From NCBI GenBank assembly GCA_007692755.1, contig REBL01000127.1:1-64000 (forward strand): DNA of 64,000 nucleotides, read 5' to 3'. A model generated the notes under the pieces. That model did not search any database, had not been told where the DNA came from, and was given only the letters and a program-made list of their open reading frames with translations. Both the position numbers and the translations under genes were made by a program. The stretch is from Nodularia sp. (in: cyanobacteria). GTDB taxonomy: Bacteria > Cyanobacteriota > Cyanobacteriia > Cyanobacteriales > Nostocaceae. This document shows, one piece after another, positions 45,096 through 54,263 of this stretch (the stretch's first letter is position 1; the number at the start of each line of letters is the position of its first letter).

Positions 45096-45264
45096 TTTTT
45101 TAGGAGAAACTAACCACAAAGGACACAAAGGACACAAAGTTAAGAGGGTTCAAAAGGGTCTTTGGTTAATTACTGCCAATTTTTGCACAATTGAGAGATT
45201 TTCTAATTGTATTTATCTGTGTTTATCTGTGTGCATCTGTGGTTTTACATCTGAAATAAATTGT

Positions 45265-45594
45265 ATGCACGAATTAGGAATTACGCAAAATATTGTCGCT
45301 ATTGTTAGTGAACACGCCCAAGGTGCAAAGGTTCAACGTGTGGTGTTAGAAGTTGGTCAACTTTCGGCGATTTTACCTGATGCTATAAAGTTCTGTTTTG
45401 ATATTTGTACTCAAGGTACGGTTTTAGTCGGGGCGATATTAGAAATTAGGGAAATTCCTGGTTTAGCACGATGTCGTGAATGTGGTGCAGAAATACATTT
45501 AAATAAACCTTTTGGTGTATGTGGCTGTGGTAGCGTGCAGTTAGACTTAATAGCTGGTGAAGAATTGAAAATTAAGGAAATTGAAATAGAGTAA
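45265..45594 (+). CDS. hypA: Nickel-insertion protein HypA
   Basis: I start at ATG 45265 (MHELGITQNIVAIV; 109 residues), where Met-His is the nickel site, rather than at the longer frame from 45037. The zinc site is visible as ARCRECGAEI and VCGCGSVQ. HypA hands Ni to HupL with HypB, whose gene begins 2 bp after the hypA stop. The 169-bp leader holds inverted ACCACAAAGGACACAAAGG and CTGTGTGCATCTGTGGTT repeats that could pair. Confidence 0.95.
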   Translation: MHELGITQNIVAIVSEHAQGAKVQRVVLEVGQLSAILPDAIKFCFDICTQGTVLVGAILEIREIPGLARCRECGAEIHLNKPFGVCGCGSVQLDLIAGEELKIKEIEIE

Positions 45595-45596
45595 TT

Positions 45597-46448
45597 ATGT
45601 GTGTAACTTGCGGTTGTTCTGATGATGCTGAAAGCACAATTACTAATTTAGAAACTGGTGAGGTTGAACACAATCACCATGATCATACTCACACTTTACC
45701 TGATGGGACTGTAATCACTCATTCCCATAATCATGACACTCAACATGAAGCTTCTCAAGTTCATGCCAAAATACATAATACAACAATATCTTTAGAACAG
45801 GATATTTTAGCGAAAAATAATCTCATAGCTGCCCAAAATCGGGGATGGTTTAAGGGACGCAATATTTTAGCTTTAAATTTAATGAGTTCTCCTGGTTCAG
45901 GAAAAACGACTTTGTTAACTCGGACTATTCATGATTTAAAAAGCCAGTTACCTATTAGTGTAATTGAAGGCGACCAAGAAACAGCTAATGATGCCCAAAA
46001 GATTAGGGAAACTGGCTGTAAGGTGGTGCAGATTAATACGGGTACTGGTTGTCATTTAGAAGCCTCTATGATTGATAGAGGTTTACAACAATTGAACCCA
46101 CCTCTCGATTCGGTGGTAATGATTGAAAATGTCGGAAATTTGGTTTGTCCGGCTTTGTTTGATTTGGGAGAACAGGCTAAGGTGGTCATTCTCTCGGTGA
46201 CTGAGGGAGAAGATAAGCCAATTAAATATCCCCATATGTTTCGTGCTAGCGACATTATGATTCTCACTAAGGTTGATTTATTACCTTATGTACAGTTTGA
46301 TGTGCAGAAATGTCTAGATTATGCGCGACAGGTGAATCCCCAAATTCAGATTTTTCAAGTTTCTGCTACTACTGGTGCTGGTTTAGAACATTGGTATGGG
46401 TGGTTATCTGCAAGAGTGGCGAATTTGTCGGCTTCAGTTTCTGTTTAA
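45597..46448 (+). CDS. hypB: Nickel-binding GTPase HypB
   Basis: The 283-residue GTPase drives nickel insertion into HupL. The N-terminus has the metal motif MCVTCGCSD and a His-rich run (HNHHDHTHT, HSHNHD) for nickel storage. The P-loop is SSPGSGKTTLL, followed by EGDQETANDA, the switch II region MIENVGNLVCPA and the base-binding LTKVDLLPY. It is the last gene of the hyp operon and is followed by a strong terminator. Confidence 0.96.
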   Translation: MCVTCGCSDDAESTITNLETGEVEHNHHDHTHTLPDGTVITHSHNHDTQHEASQVHAKIHNTTISLEQDILAKNNLIAAQNRGWFKGRNILALNLMSSPGSGKTTLLTRTIHDLKSQLPISVIEGDQETANDAQKIRETGCKVVQINTGTGCHLEASMIDRGLQQLNPPLDSVVMIENVGNLVCPALFDLGEQAKVVILSVTEGEDKPIKYPHMFRASDIMILTKVDLLPYVQFDVQKCLDYARQVNPQIQIFQVSATTGAGLEHWYGWLSARVANLSASVSV

Positions 46449-46502
46449 TTACTATACCTGAAACTGGGTAAATATTATCAGCAGAAAAATTAAACTATAG
46501 CG

Positions 46503-46535
46503 AACACAGATAAGAGAACATATCTGTGTTTTTTC
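46503..46535 (+). terminator. Rho-independent terminator of the hyp operon
   Basis: AACACAGATA (46503-46512), an 8-nt loop and TATCTGTGTT (46521-46530) form a perfect 10-bp stem that runs into TTTTC. The rest of the 46449-46788 spacer holds no gene. Confidence 0.92.
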
Positions 46536-46788
46536 TTGATTTTACTAATGTGTGAAGTATCTAATTCACACGTTAAGTTAAGCTTTTTAGTCTTGACATT
46601 TTGATTTGATCTTCCAATTAACAACAATTTATAGGTTTATGCAATCCCTCTGAAGATCCATGAAAAAATGAAGTATTTTTATCAAAAATAAATAGGGCAT
46701 CTTCTTTTTTTACTGGGAATGCATAAATTTTAAATCATGCACTTCAGTGTTTAAGTAGCAAAGCTATATTGCAACGCAGATAATCACT

Positions 46789-47490
46789 ATGGTCAATGTA
46801 ATTTCTCGTGATACTGACAAAGGACTCCTTACTTACATTATTCAGTTCCTCGCATCTAGTAGGCTAAAAATTGACAATGGTCGCACTGATGCAGTATTTG
46901 ACTTTGAAGACGCACTTGACCAAACGGAAATGGCACAGTTAGCCGTTAATGAACTGAGAAAAAGCCCTGAAGTAAACATTCTGTTTGAAGAACGCTGGCT
47001 TCCTGATGCTTTCAATTTGGAGGAATTAAGCCAACTTCCAGAGGGTACTTTGGGTCATGTTTATGCTCATAAAATTAAGTCCCAAGACTTTAATCCTTAC
47101 TTCTACAAGACGGTTCCTGTAGTTGATGATATCTCTTATCTCAAAATGCTTTGGAGAACCACCCATGATATTTATCATGTGGTTGGGGGATTTGATACTG
47201 ATGAAATTGGTGAAATTGGGCTACAAGCTTTCTTTATCGCTCAAACACCGATTCCTATCAGCGCCATGATTGTGAGTTTTGGTCTGGTGATGATTAGTCT
47301 TTACCAACCACATAACTGCAAATATTTAATGTCCGAAATTTCCCGTGGTTACAATCTCGGTTCCCAAACTCCAGGTAAGTTTATTGCTCAAAAATGGGAT
47401 AAATATTGGGATGTCCAGATTAGCGATATTCGGGCAAGTTTGGGAATGAAGCCTAGTTTCTCCAACTCATCCTTAGCAGCTAAGATTTAG
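46789..47490 (+). CDS. Coq4-family protein
   Basis: The 233-residue protein has the Coq4 zinc motif HDxxH-x11-E exactly, as HDIYHVVGGFDTDEIGE near residue 126. Eukaryotic Coq4 organises ubiquinone synthesis; cyanobacteria make plastoquinone, so a role in quinone or another lipid-like substrate is only inferred. No membrane helix is clear. It converges on the small gene at 47582-47953. Confidence 0.85.
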   Translation: MVNVISRDTDKGLLTYIIQFLASSRLKIDNGRTDAVFDFEDALDQTEMAQLAVNELRKSPEVNILFEERWLPDAFNLEELSQLPEGTLGHVYAHKIKSQDFNPYFYKTVPVVDDISYLKMLWRTTHDIYHVVGGFDTDEIGEIGLQAFFIAQTPIPISAMIVSFGLVMISLYQPHNCKYLMSEISRGYNLGSQTPGKFIAQKWDKYWDVQISDIRASLGMKPSFSNSSLAAKI

Positions 47491-47581
47491 CCACAAATTT
47501 ACGAGAGTTATGTCTGTTTTAATTCTCTCCCCGAAGGCGGGGAAGAGTAAGATCATATTAGGCAATTCGAGGGGTTTGCTA

Positions 47582-47953
47582 TTATAGCCAATCCCGATAA
47601 GCCGAAATTTCATTGACGCTAATTTCAAATAGCGTGCCTTTACCAAATGGAGGATAAACGCGGATTTTGGCGTTACTGGTAAACCTCTCTAGCCTATTCC
47701 CTAACTGAGCAATGTTACTGACTATATGCCAGTAAGATACTATGTCAGGGCAGTCAATAATTAGCATCAGGGTTGTGCTATTCTTGGTGAGATACCACTG
47801 ACAGTTAGATAAGAGTACTTGGGTAATGCGATCGCAAGCCTGGAAAAAGCATCTACCAGTAGACCGCTCGAACTCCATATGCAGCATTCCATCCTGTTTC
47901 GTTACCTTGGTGGGTGGTAAGTCATCGGGAGGAAGCAGGTGTAGTTTAGACAT
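47582..47953 (-). CDS. Unknown small protein, paralogue of the protein at 23353-23727
   Basis: The 123-residue soluble protein shares CDRI.Q.LLSNC.WY.T, L.I.CPD, AKIRV.PP and YRDW with the copy next to the SagB-like gene. Its start overlaps the luciferase-like monooxygenase gene by 8 bp, so the two are translationally coupled. The family is unknown to me. The pairing with a flavin-type enzyme at both loci is the only functional clue. Confidence 0.78.
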   Translation of the reverse strand: MSKLHLLPPDDLPPTKVTKQDGMLHMEFERSTGRCFFQACDRITQVLLSNCQWYLTKNSTTLMLIIDCPDIVSYWHIVSNIAQLGNRLERFTSNAKIRVYPPFGKGTLFEISVNEISAYRDWL

Positions 47954-48950
47954 AATTCCGAACCTCTTGGTTGTAGCGCTCTAAACTTTCTAAGTTTTTT
48001 TGCAAATCCAAAGAAGAGGGTTTGAGCGCTAATGTACCGAGATTTAACTCGTCATGAAATGTTTTGATTTTGTCACGACACGTCCTCACATCACCAATAA
48101 TTGAGTTTTCAATCAAATAGTCTTCATCGAAACAAATATTTGTGCGATCAAATGGTTTCTGATTGGGATTCGCGCTTTTCTTGATAACTTCAGCCGAGTT
48201 TGCTTGCATTTTTTGGCTGAATTTACGAATGAATGGCAATGCCTCACTCACTGCTTCATCGTAGGTTTTAGCAACATAAAAAAAGCGCGCCAATACAAAT
48301 TTTTCGGAACCACTATTATTGTAGGATCGATATTTAGCCACTGTCTTCTGCAATCTCTCTAAGGAGAATGGCGGCCCCCCCATTAAACCGAAGGAATTTT
48401 GAGCGGCAAATTCTATGCCTTGATCATCCCCAGTGGCTATGTAAACTGGAATTTGAGTCTGTAATGGTTTGGGGGAAATGGTCAAGCGATCGCATTGATA
48501 ATACTGTCCGTTAAAGGACACGTCATGATCATACAGCAGCTTTTGAATTAAGGCGATCGCTTCTAACATTTTGGCGCGAGATTCACCCATTGGTGTGCCA
48601 AAATGCTTGTTGTGCTGGGGGAACGGCCCACCTTTAGCCACCCCAAATAACAATCTGCCATTACACAAATTATCCAGAGTGGCAATATCCTCTGCTACCC
48701 GAATTGGGTTATGGAATGGCAGTAATACCGCCGCCGTCGCTAGTTGAATCGTTGAGGTAAGTCCCGCTAGGTGCGCTATTAACAGCAACATAGACGAGCT
48801 AAGATTGAATTCATTAAAATGATGTTCACTTACCCAGGCTGACTCAAAACCTAAGCTTTCCGCCTGTTGTACTAGCGCCACTTGTTCAAAAATTGTGCGG
48901 CTAGTATTCTGATGATGATTTTCGTAATTGCAAAAAATTCCAGTTTTCAT
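47946..48950 (-). CDS. Luciferase-like flavin-dependent monooxygenase
   Basis: The 334-residue protein is of the bacterial luciferase-like class (TIM barrel, FMNH2- or F420-dependent). Family marks are ESAWVSEHHFNEF near residues 37-49, LATAAVLLPFHNPIRVAED and LFGVAKGGPFP. The substrate is unknown. It is the first gene of a two-gene overlap with the 123-residue partner. HIP1 sites lie within the coding region. Confidence 0.88.
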   Translation of the reverse strand: MKTGIFCNYENHHQNTSRTIFEQVALVQQAESLGFESAWVSEHHFNEFNLSSSMLLLIAHLAGLTSTIQLATAAVLLPFHNPIRVAEDIATLDNLCNGRLLFGVAKGGPFPQHNKHFGTPMGESRAKMLEAIALIQKLLYDHDVSFNGQYYQCDRLTISPKPLQTQIPVYIATGDDQGIEFAAQNSFGLMGGPPFSLERLQKTVAKYRSYNNSGSEKFVLARFFYVAKTYDEAVSEALPFIRKFSQKMQANSAEVIKKSANPNQKPFDRTNICFDEDYLIENSIIGDVRTCRDKIKTFHDELNLGTLALKPSSLDLQKNLESLERYNQEVRNYV

Positions 48951-48970
48951 TGTAGGCGATCGCTATTTTA

Positions 48971-49075
48971 ACAGTTTTCAGTTTTCAGTTTTCAGTTATC
49001 AGTCAAGAGACATAATTGGGGCTAAATCCTCTACCTCATGCCTTGATAACTGTTCACTGTTCACTGTTCACTGAT
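48971..49075. repeat. Heptameric STRR tracts (CAGTTTT and CTGTTCA)
   Basis: About three to four units of CAGTTTT/CAGTTAT (48971-48999) and four of CTGTTCA (49049-49075) lie in the spacer between two - strand genes. Confidence 0.8.
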
Positions 49076-49441
49076 TTGACTTGTCACCCATTGCAATTCC
49101 AACCATAAGCGGGGATTGGTATGCTTGAGTTTTGACATGGGGTCGCGCAGCAATCGCTTTGCGTTCATACACACCACTTGAATTAGCCCCATATTGTCTG
49201 CTAGTTCTCTGAGTACACCTTTTTGGGTTTGCACATAGGGAAGTATTTCTTCCGAACAGTAAATCCCTATATATTGCAAACGTCTAGCTGGTCGTCCCCA
49301 AAAACAGGTGATGACTTTCACATGACACTCGTCTAGTAATTCTCCCAGAGTGGGGTAATAGTCAGTGACGACTCTTGTGAATTCTTTAGCTAGGATATGT
49401 TCAGCAATCATATCAACTGATATTTCTGTAGCGCTCATCAC
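49061..49441 (-). CDS. Unknown 126-residue protein
   Basis: The protein starts MMSATEISVDMIAEHILAKE and has no motif I recognise. It is soluble, with KVITCFWGRPARRLQYIGIY near residue 41 and two Cys. It lies just upstream of the luciferase-like gene on the same strand and may be transcribed with it across the STRR tracts. The stop codon lies inside the STRR (TGATTTGAC region), so its last residues (SQISEQ) are encoded by repeat DNA. Confidence 0.65.
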   Translation of the reverse strand: MMSATEISVDMIAEHILAKEFTRVVTDYYPTLGELLDECHVKVITCFWGRPARRLQYIGIYCSEEILPYVQTQKGVLRELADNMGLIQVVCMNAKRLLRDPMSKLKHTNPRLWLELQWVTSQISEQ

Positions 49442-49602
49442 GCTATTTAATATAACATATTTATGTCAATTAAGCATGACAAATTACATGATTTCTTTCT
49501 TTTTTAAAATGAGCTATCTCCGACAAAAAAATTAGAGACGTTGCATACAAAGCCTCCACAATTGTTCTGGAAAACTCATATTTTAATTCAGTCGATATTT
49601 AT

Positions 49603-49641
49603 AAAAAAAATGAGGCGTGCTTTAGTTTAGCATCACCTCAT
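49603..49641 (-). terminator. Rho-independent terminator of the 49.8-50.8 kb operon
   Basis: On the - strand ATGAGGTGATGC, a loop and GCACGCCTCAT are followed by eight T (the A-run 49603-49610 on the + strand). It lies about 130 bp after the last gene of a three-gene - strand operon. The rest of 49442-49771 holds nothing else I can identify. Confidence 0.85.
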
Positions 49642-49771
49642 CTCATCATCCTATGGAATTGTGACAAACTTCAGAATTCAGTTAATCAGATTAGGAGAAA
49701 GTTTTAAATAGCCAACTCAAAATCTTCAGTTTTAATTGATGTACATTCTGAATTTTGCATCCTCAAATTTA

Positions 49772-50083
49772 TTAACGAGCTTTGCGCTCTGCTACTAAAA
49801 CTTCAGCTAGCATTTCTGGAACATCGACAAAATCAGAAAATCCTTCTGAAGCCGGAATTGGTGATATAAATGTATAGTTGGGGTCACACATTCCCGTATC
49901 ATAGACTTCAATAAACCAACGATCCGGAAACCCTTCTACACCCAATTCGACAATGTACCAACTCTCGCCAATTAACCGAGAGCCAAACATGACAAACCAT
50001 TCTCTATGGTCTTCTGAAATGTTCCAATCTGCCATGAGGAACTCTAACGCAATTTGTCCAGCGTCGGTTGCAGTTAGCAGCAT
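49772..50083 (-). CDS. Unknown 103-residue protein
   Basis: The acidic, Trp-rich soluble protein begins MLLTATDAGQIALEFLMADW and continues DHREWFVMFGSRLIGESWYI. It resembles small uncharacterised bacterial proteins with an immunity-protein-like look, but I do not assign a family. It starts 2 bp after the stop of the upstream gene, so the two are coupled. Confidence 0.65.
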   Translation of the reverse strand: MLLTATDAGQIALEFLMADWNISEDHREWFVMFGSRLIGESWYIVELGVEGFPDRWFIEVYDTGMCDPNYTFISPIPASEGFSDFVDVPEMLAEVLVAERKAR

Positions 50084-50085
50084 AT

Positions 50086-50352
50086 CTACTCCTTACTTGC
50101 AACTTCAGAATTTGGAACTTCTGGATATAAGCCCAGTTGCTTTGCTAATTCACGAGCCACAAAGAATAAAAACTGAGCGCCTTCTTGATTATCTCCGTGG
50201 GCAAAACTAGTTGCTACTTGCAACATTGTTTCCACAAAAGCAGCATCAATCAATTCTGGTTGAGCTTCTAAAACTTCTGGTTCTTGACCATTGGGACATT
50301 TAAGTAACTTGTCAATCAGATCAAAATATTGGATTTGGCGTTCTTCTGTCAT
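50086..50352 (-). CDS. Unknown 88-residue helical protein
   Basis: I choose ATG at 50352 (MTEERQIQYFDLIDKLLKCP) over a start 21 codons upstream, because AGGAAAAT precedes it and the upstream residues overlap the neighbouring gene. The sequence PNGQEPEVLEAQPELIDAAF and the following helices resemble the N-terminal domain of cyanobacterial CHAT/TPR proteins. Here it stands alone. Function unknown. Confidence 0.65.
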   Translation of the reverse strand: MTEERQIQYFDLIDKLLKCPNGQEPEVLEAQPELIDAAFVETMLQVATSFAHGDNQEGAQFLFFVARELAKQLGLYPEVPNSEVASKE

Positions 50353-50393
50353 GATAATTTTCCTGATTGAATGAGTAAAATTTGCAGAGAGGA

Positions 50394-50819
50394 TTACTCG
50401 ATACTTTGCTGCCAAAGTCTTTCCAACATTTCAACTTGTTCTTTTAAGATCGCAGCACGATAAACAAGATATCTGTCGTAAACAATAATCCCTAATCCGA
50501 CAAAAATTGGGGTGATTATGACAAACCATTGCAAAATGCTAGCAAGTCTATATTGCTCGGCAGCAATTAATAATCGGTTCACAAGATTGCGATCAGAGAT
50601 TTCGTTCTTTGTCTGATATTGAGATAAACTTGTACCTGGTGATTGGGAAAACAAGGCAGAATTAGCTGGAGAATTTCTGTTGATTTCACAGGCTAAGTTC
50701 TGCATTTTCACGAACTCAATATGTCGTCCCCAAACAATGCTAAATACTACTAACCCTGGAGAAAGCACTACTAAGGTAACTAAACAGACTGTGAGAACAT
50801 TTAGAAGTTTGAATTTCAT
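50394..50819 (-). CDS. Two-helix membrane protein
   Basis: The 141-residue protein has membrane helices at about 9-30 (VLTVCLVTLVVLSPGLVVFS) and 96-118 (ILQWFVIITPIFVGLGIIVY), with an Asn/Ser-rich external loop between. The short cytosolic tail is helical (LKEQVEMLERLWQQSIE). It is first in the three-gene operon. Family not recognised. Confidence 0.65.
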   Translation of the reverse strand: MKFKLLNVLTVCLVTLVVLSPGLVVFSIVWGRHIEFVKMQNLACEINRNSPANSALFSQSPGTSLSQYQTKNEISDRNLVNRLLIAAEQYRLASILQWFVIITPIFVGLGIIVYDRYLVYRAAILKEQVEMLERLWQQSIE

Positions 50820-51263
50820 ATTTGCTCTCCTGTATTAGATAGTATGCACCCAGACAAATTTCTGTTGCTGTTTACCTAACCAGTTTTTGCTTTCCACTTT
50901 GCCAACATTTCTAATAATAAACCTTAACCATTTTCCAGCCTTCAGTTTGTTCACTGACTACTGAAAATTTACCAATTTTTCCACAAAAGCTATAATTATC
51001 AACTGAGGACTAATTTTTACCTGCAAAGGTTAAAACCTTTTAGTAAAAGAAGAGTTAAGAAGTCCCCCCTGATTCGTTGGGTAAAACCCTAAGAACTTCG
51101 GGGGGTAGAGGGGAATCTCTGCGTAAATCCTACACAATTTATAACAGTCGTCCTTCTCGATGCGAGTTGAACCTAGTTGAATTAAGATTATTAAACTTAT
51201 TAAAGTTGTACTCAAAGCCTATAACTGCTATCTCATCAGGCTTAGATAATAAATTTGGGGTAT

Positions 51264-51324
51264 GGGTGCGAGTATTTCTGTGGTGGGGTGCGAGTATTTC
51301 TGTGGTGGGGTGCGAGTATTTCTG
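51264..51324. repeat. 22-bp tandem repeat, 2.8 copies
   Basis: The unit begins GGGTGCGAGTATTTCTGTGG and is 22 bp long; copies start at 51264, 51286 and 51308. It is perfect in all three. The 50820-51798 spacer (979 bp) holds no other gene or structure I can support. Confidence 0.88.
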
Positions 51325-51798
51325 CACTCAGCCTCAAAGCTATATGGAGCGCTAGGAAAGGACAGTTTTTGTGATCGGTTTTAACGCTGCAAGTTTGTAC
51401 TCAAGCGAATAGATTATGTGGTGAGTGTACACTAAACTTCCAGAGATATCCATTAATTTTTTACTGTGAATGCAGCCTTATATACTAAATATAAATTATA
51501 AAAAGTCAAATGAACAACTTTCTGATATTCTGATTGAGTAAATAACCAAGAAATAAGTTCCGCTGATATGAAACTGGGGAATTAAATTATTCAAGTTAAT
51601 TATGGTAACTAAAAAACATTACGTTTCTCAGATGAATGAGAAAATCACATTAAATTGATGCTTGACCCGCTCAATTTTGTCCTTGGGAAAGAGTAGATAA
51701 TTTATACATTTACTCATGCTGAATATAAATTAAATACATACGCATTGATTTTTATCAGTAAATAATTGCCTTAAACGTGAAATTATCGGAGCTAATTT

Positions 51799-52752
51799 AT
51801 GAGAATTGCTAAAGATATTACAGAACTGATTGGTAGAACTCCTTTAGTGCAGCTGAATAAAATTCCTCAAGCTGAGGGAGTGGGAGCCAGAATTGTTGTC
51901 AAACTCGAAGGCATGAACCCAGCCGCTTCAGTCAAAGACCGCATTGGAATTAGTATGGTAATGGCGGCAGAAGCTGAGGGTTTAATTGAGCCAGGGAAAA
52001 CGATTTTAGTTGAACCAACTTCCGGAAATACAGGCATTGCTTTAGCGATGGTAGCAGCAGCCCGTGGCTATCGTTTAATTTTGACAATGCCAGAGACAAT
52101 GAGCCAAGAACGACGCTCGATGCTCAAAGCCTACGGTGCAACTTTAGAATTAACACCGGGTGCAGAAGGAATGCGAGGAGCGATTAATAAAGCCGAAGCC
52201 ATTGTGGCTAATACTCCCAATGCTTTGATGCTGCAACAGTTTCGCAACCCAGCTAACCCCAAAATTCACAGAGAAACTACCGCCGAGGAAATTTGGGCAG
52301 ATACTGATGGAGAAGTAGATATCGTCATTGCTGGAGTTGGGACTGGTGGAACAATTACAGGGATTGCAGAAGTATTAAAACAATATAAACCGAGTGTGCA
52401 AGCGATCGCAGTTGAACCCAGCAATAGCCCCATCCTCTCCGGTGGTGCAGCTGGCCCCCACAAAATTCAAGGTATTGGCGCAGGATTCGTCCCAGATGTA
52501 CTACGCCTAGAATTAATTGATGAAGTAATTAGAGTCAGTGACGAACAGGCGATCGCCTACGGACGACGTTTAGCCAAAGAAGAAGGACTACTATCAGGAA
52601 TCTCCTCCGGTGCAGCCTTATGTGCCGCCATTCAAGCCGGTCAACGCCCAGAAAACGCCGGAAAATTAATCGTGATGATTCAACCTTCCTTTGGAGAACG
52701 TTACCTCAGCACACCCATGTTTCAAGATTTACCCGTAGGTATGAAAAATTAA
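51799..52752 (+). CDS. cysK: Cysteine synthase A (O-acetylserine sulfhydrylase)
   Basis: The 317-residue PLP enzyme makes cysteine from O-acetylserine and sulfide. The PLP lysine is in ASVKDRIG near residue 45, the substrate loop is [13 protein letters not shown], the PLP phosphate loop [15 protein letters not shown] and the later SGISSGAA. Length is normal. It is not a nif gene, but cysteine feeds Fe-S cluster synthesis and the nearby genes are nitrogen-fixation related. Confidence 0.95.
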   Translation: MRIAKDITELIGRTPLVQLNKIPQAEGVGARIVVKLEGMNPAASVKDRIGISMVMAAEAEGLIEPGKTILVEPTSGNTGIALAMVAAARGYRLILTMPETMSQERRSMLKAYGATLELTPGAEGMRGAINKAEAIVANTPNALMLQQFRNPANPKIHRETTAEEIWADTDGEVDIVIAGVGTGGTITGIAEVLKQYKPSVQAIAVEPSNSPILSGGAAGPHKIQGIGAGFVPDVLRLELIDEVIRVSDEQAIAYGRRLAKEEGLLSGISSGAALCAAIQAGQRPENAGKLIVMIQPSFGERYLSTPMFQDLPVGMKN

Positions 52753-52863
52753 AAAATGGGGAGTAGGAAGTAGGGGAAAGAAGCAGAGATAAGTGCTATT
52801 TTATTTCAAATTCCCCCCTGCACCCTGCCCCCTGCCCCCCTTCCTCTTCTCCTCTGCTTCTTC

Positions 52864-53334
52864 CTAATGCTTACAACCACCTTCATGATGATGATCATGG
52901 CTATGACCATGACCGTGGGAACAACCTTGTAAATTCTGACTCGTGAGACCTTCGCTGACTGCTCGTAAAGACTCATCCACAGGACTTAAGCCAATCCAAG
53001 CATCGATGGTTTCCACATCGAAACCGACCTCACGGCGACTGTCTACTTCTAGTAAAGGACGGCGAATTAACAAAGGGTCTTCCAGCATTAGTTCTAAAGC
53101 TTTTTGGGCATCAATTTTTTCCGGAACCACCTCACCAGATTTTATCTTGGGAGCGGAACGATTAAACCATTCAACTACGGGGCGATCGCCAAAAAATGAT
53201 CGCAAGCGCTCAATTGTCCAAGGTTCTTTGAGCAGATTGTAAACGACAACTTCATGACCAGCAGCGGTGAGCAAAACTTTTTGCTTGATACCACCTTTAC
53301 AACCTGGCTTTTCGTAGAAAATCACTCTAGCCAT
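52864..53334 (-). CDS. ArsC-like nitrogenase-associated protein
   Basis: I start at ATG 53334 (MARVIFYEKPGCKGGIKQKV; 156 residues). The fold is ArsC/Spx thioredoxin-like, with one Cys in KPGCKGG instead of a CxxC pair. It matches the nitrogenase-associated protein family found in nif regions. The tail is His/Cys-rich (CSHGHGHSHDHHHEGGCKH), which suggests metal binding and is an unusual extension. It closes a - strand gene string with the cupin gene. Confidence 0.85.
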   Translation of the reverse strand: MARVIFYEKPGCKGGIKQKVLLTAAGHEVVVYNLLKEPWTIERLRSFFGDRPVVEWFNRSAPKIKSGEVVPEKIDAQKALELMLEDPLLIRRPLLEVDSRREVGFDVETIDAWIGLSPVDESLRAVSEGLTSQNLQGCSHGHGHSHDHHHEGGCKH

Positions 53335-53455
53335 TGCACTTACTCCCAATTTACTAAGGGATTTTTCAGGAATAAAAGAACCACTCCAGGCGCAGAGAAC
53401 ACAGAGGAAGAGGGGACGGAGATGTTTGTTGTTTTATCCCCAGTTATTCCCCTCA

Positions 53456-54070
53456 TCAAAACTTCCTAGCTGTATGGGTAACTGAGTCAAACTCAAACCT
53501 TTCCTGCGGGTCAGTTTCTCCATAAACATTAAAGGTCACAGTTGGTTCCTCACCCACTGCTTCCACACTGTGAATTGCATCGGGAGTTAAGCTGACAATA
53601 TCTCCGGGAAATAAAGTTATCTCTCCTGTAGGTGCAATTTTGTCGGCAAAATCAGGGCTGGGGGTACGTCGCCAAGCAGTGTTTTTTTCTTGACCTTTTA
53701 ACACAGCGATAACTCCCCACGTCCCATGATTATGAATAGTTGAACGAGTTCCCGGTGCAAATGTTACCGTTTGCACTGTCAAGGGAAAACCCAATTCATC
53801 GTATAGGAGTAACACAGAGTTTCCCGTTTCTGGATCAGGTTGTGAATATTGACTTTGTACCCAGTATGAATTTACGATCAAGCGCCTGACAAGCATTCGG
53901 ATTTCTGGTAGACAAATCGATTCGTCTTCCACCTTCTTGAGAACATCTTCCACCTCAGTTAAAAACCGATAGAGGCGATAATTTTCCCTCAATAAATCCC
54001 ATGCTCTCACGGATTTACAAGCCTGATATTCACCATCTCCAGTTACAAGCCAATCCTTACCTTGGGTCAT
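53456..54070 (-). CDS. Cupin, cysteine-dioxygenase-like
   Basis: The 204-residue protein resembles the cysteine dioxygenase/cupin family. Metal ligands are visible in STIHNHGTWGVIAVL (HxH) and in the late TPDAIHSVEA histidine. The N-terminal half is helical. The substrate may be a thiol; cysteine dioxygenase activity is not shown. It lies in a string with the 55-residue gene and the TPR-like gene upstream. Confidence 0.8.
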   Translation of the reverse strand: MTQGKDWLVTGDGEYQACKSVRAWDLLRENYRLYRFLTEVEDVLKKVEDESICLPEIRMLVRRLIVNSYWVQSQYSQPDPETGNSVLLLYDELGFPLTVQTVTFAPGTRSTIHNHGTWGVIAVLKGQEKNTAWRRTPSPDFADKIAPTGEITLFPGDIVSLTPDAIHSVEAVGEEPTVTFNVYGETDPQERFEFDSVTHTARKF

Positions 54071-54072
54071 GA

Positions 54073-54240
54073 TTAAATCATAAATGGAGAAGACTGGGAC
54101 ACGACCAATTTAGGAGGAGTAAAATTACTAGGAACACCGGGAAGAGTAGGCAAAGGACTGATAGGAAACACAGGCAGAAAAGGGGTAAAGTTAGAAGGTT
54201 CAGATAAAGAAATTGGTTGGTAGATAGAAAAACTATTCAT
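54073..54240 (-). CDS. 55-residue Pro-rich small protein
   Basis: This short frame starts ATG at 54240 (MNSFSIYQPISLSEPSNFTP) and ends TAA 2 bp before the cupin start. It is rich in Pro, Ser and Phe with no charge clusters. It lies 23 bp after the TPR-like gene stop and 2 bp before the next start, so spacing supports real translation. It lacks a strong ribosome site. Function unknown. Confidence 0.5.
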   Translation of the reverse strand: MNSFSIYQPISLSEPSNFTPFLPVFPISPLPTLPGVPSNFTPPKLVVSQSSPFMI

Positions 54241-54263
54241 GGCTGTTGATTGTTGATAGTTAA

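Noticed and set aside
45037-45264. N-terminal extension of HypA
   Set aside because: HypA must begin Met-His for nickel binding; the extension is repeat-containing spacer and overlaps hypE.
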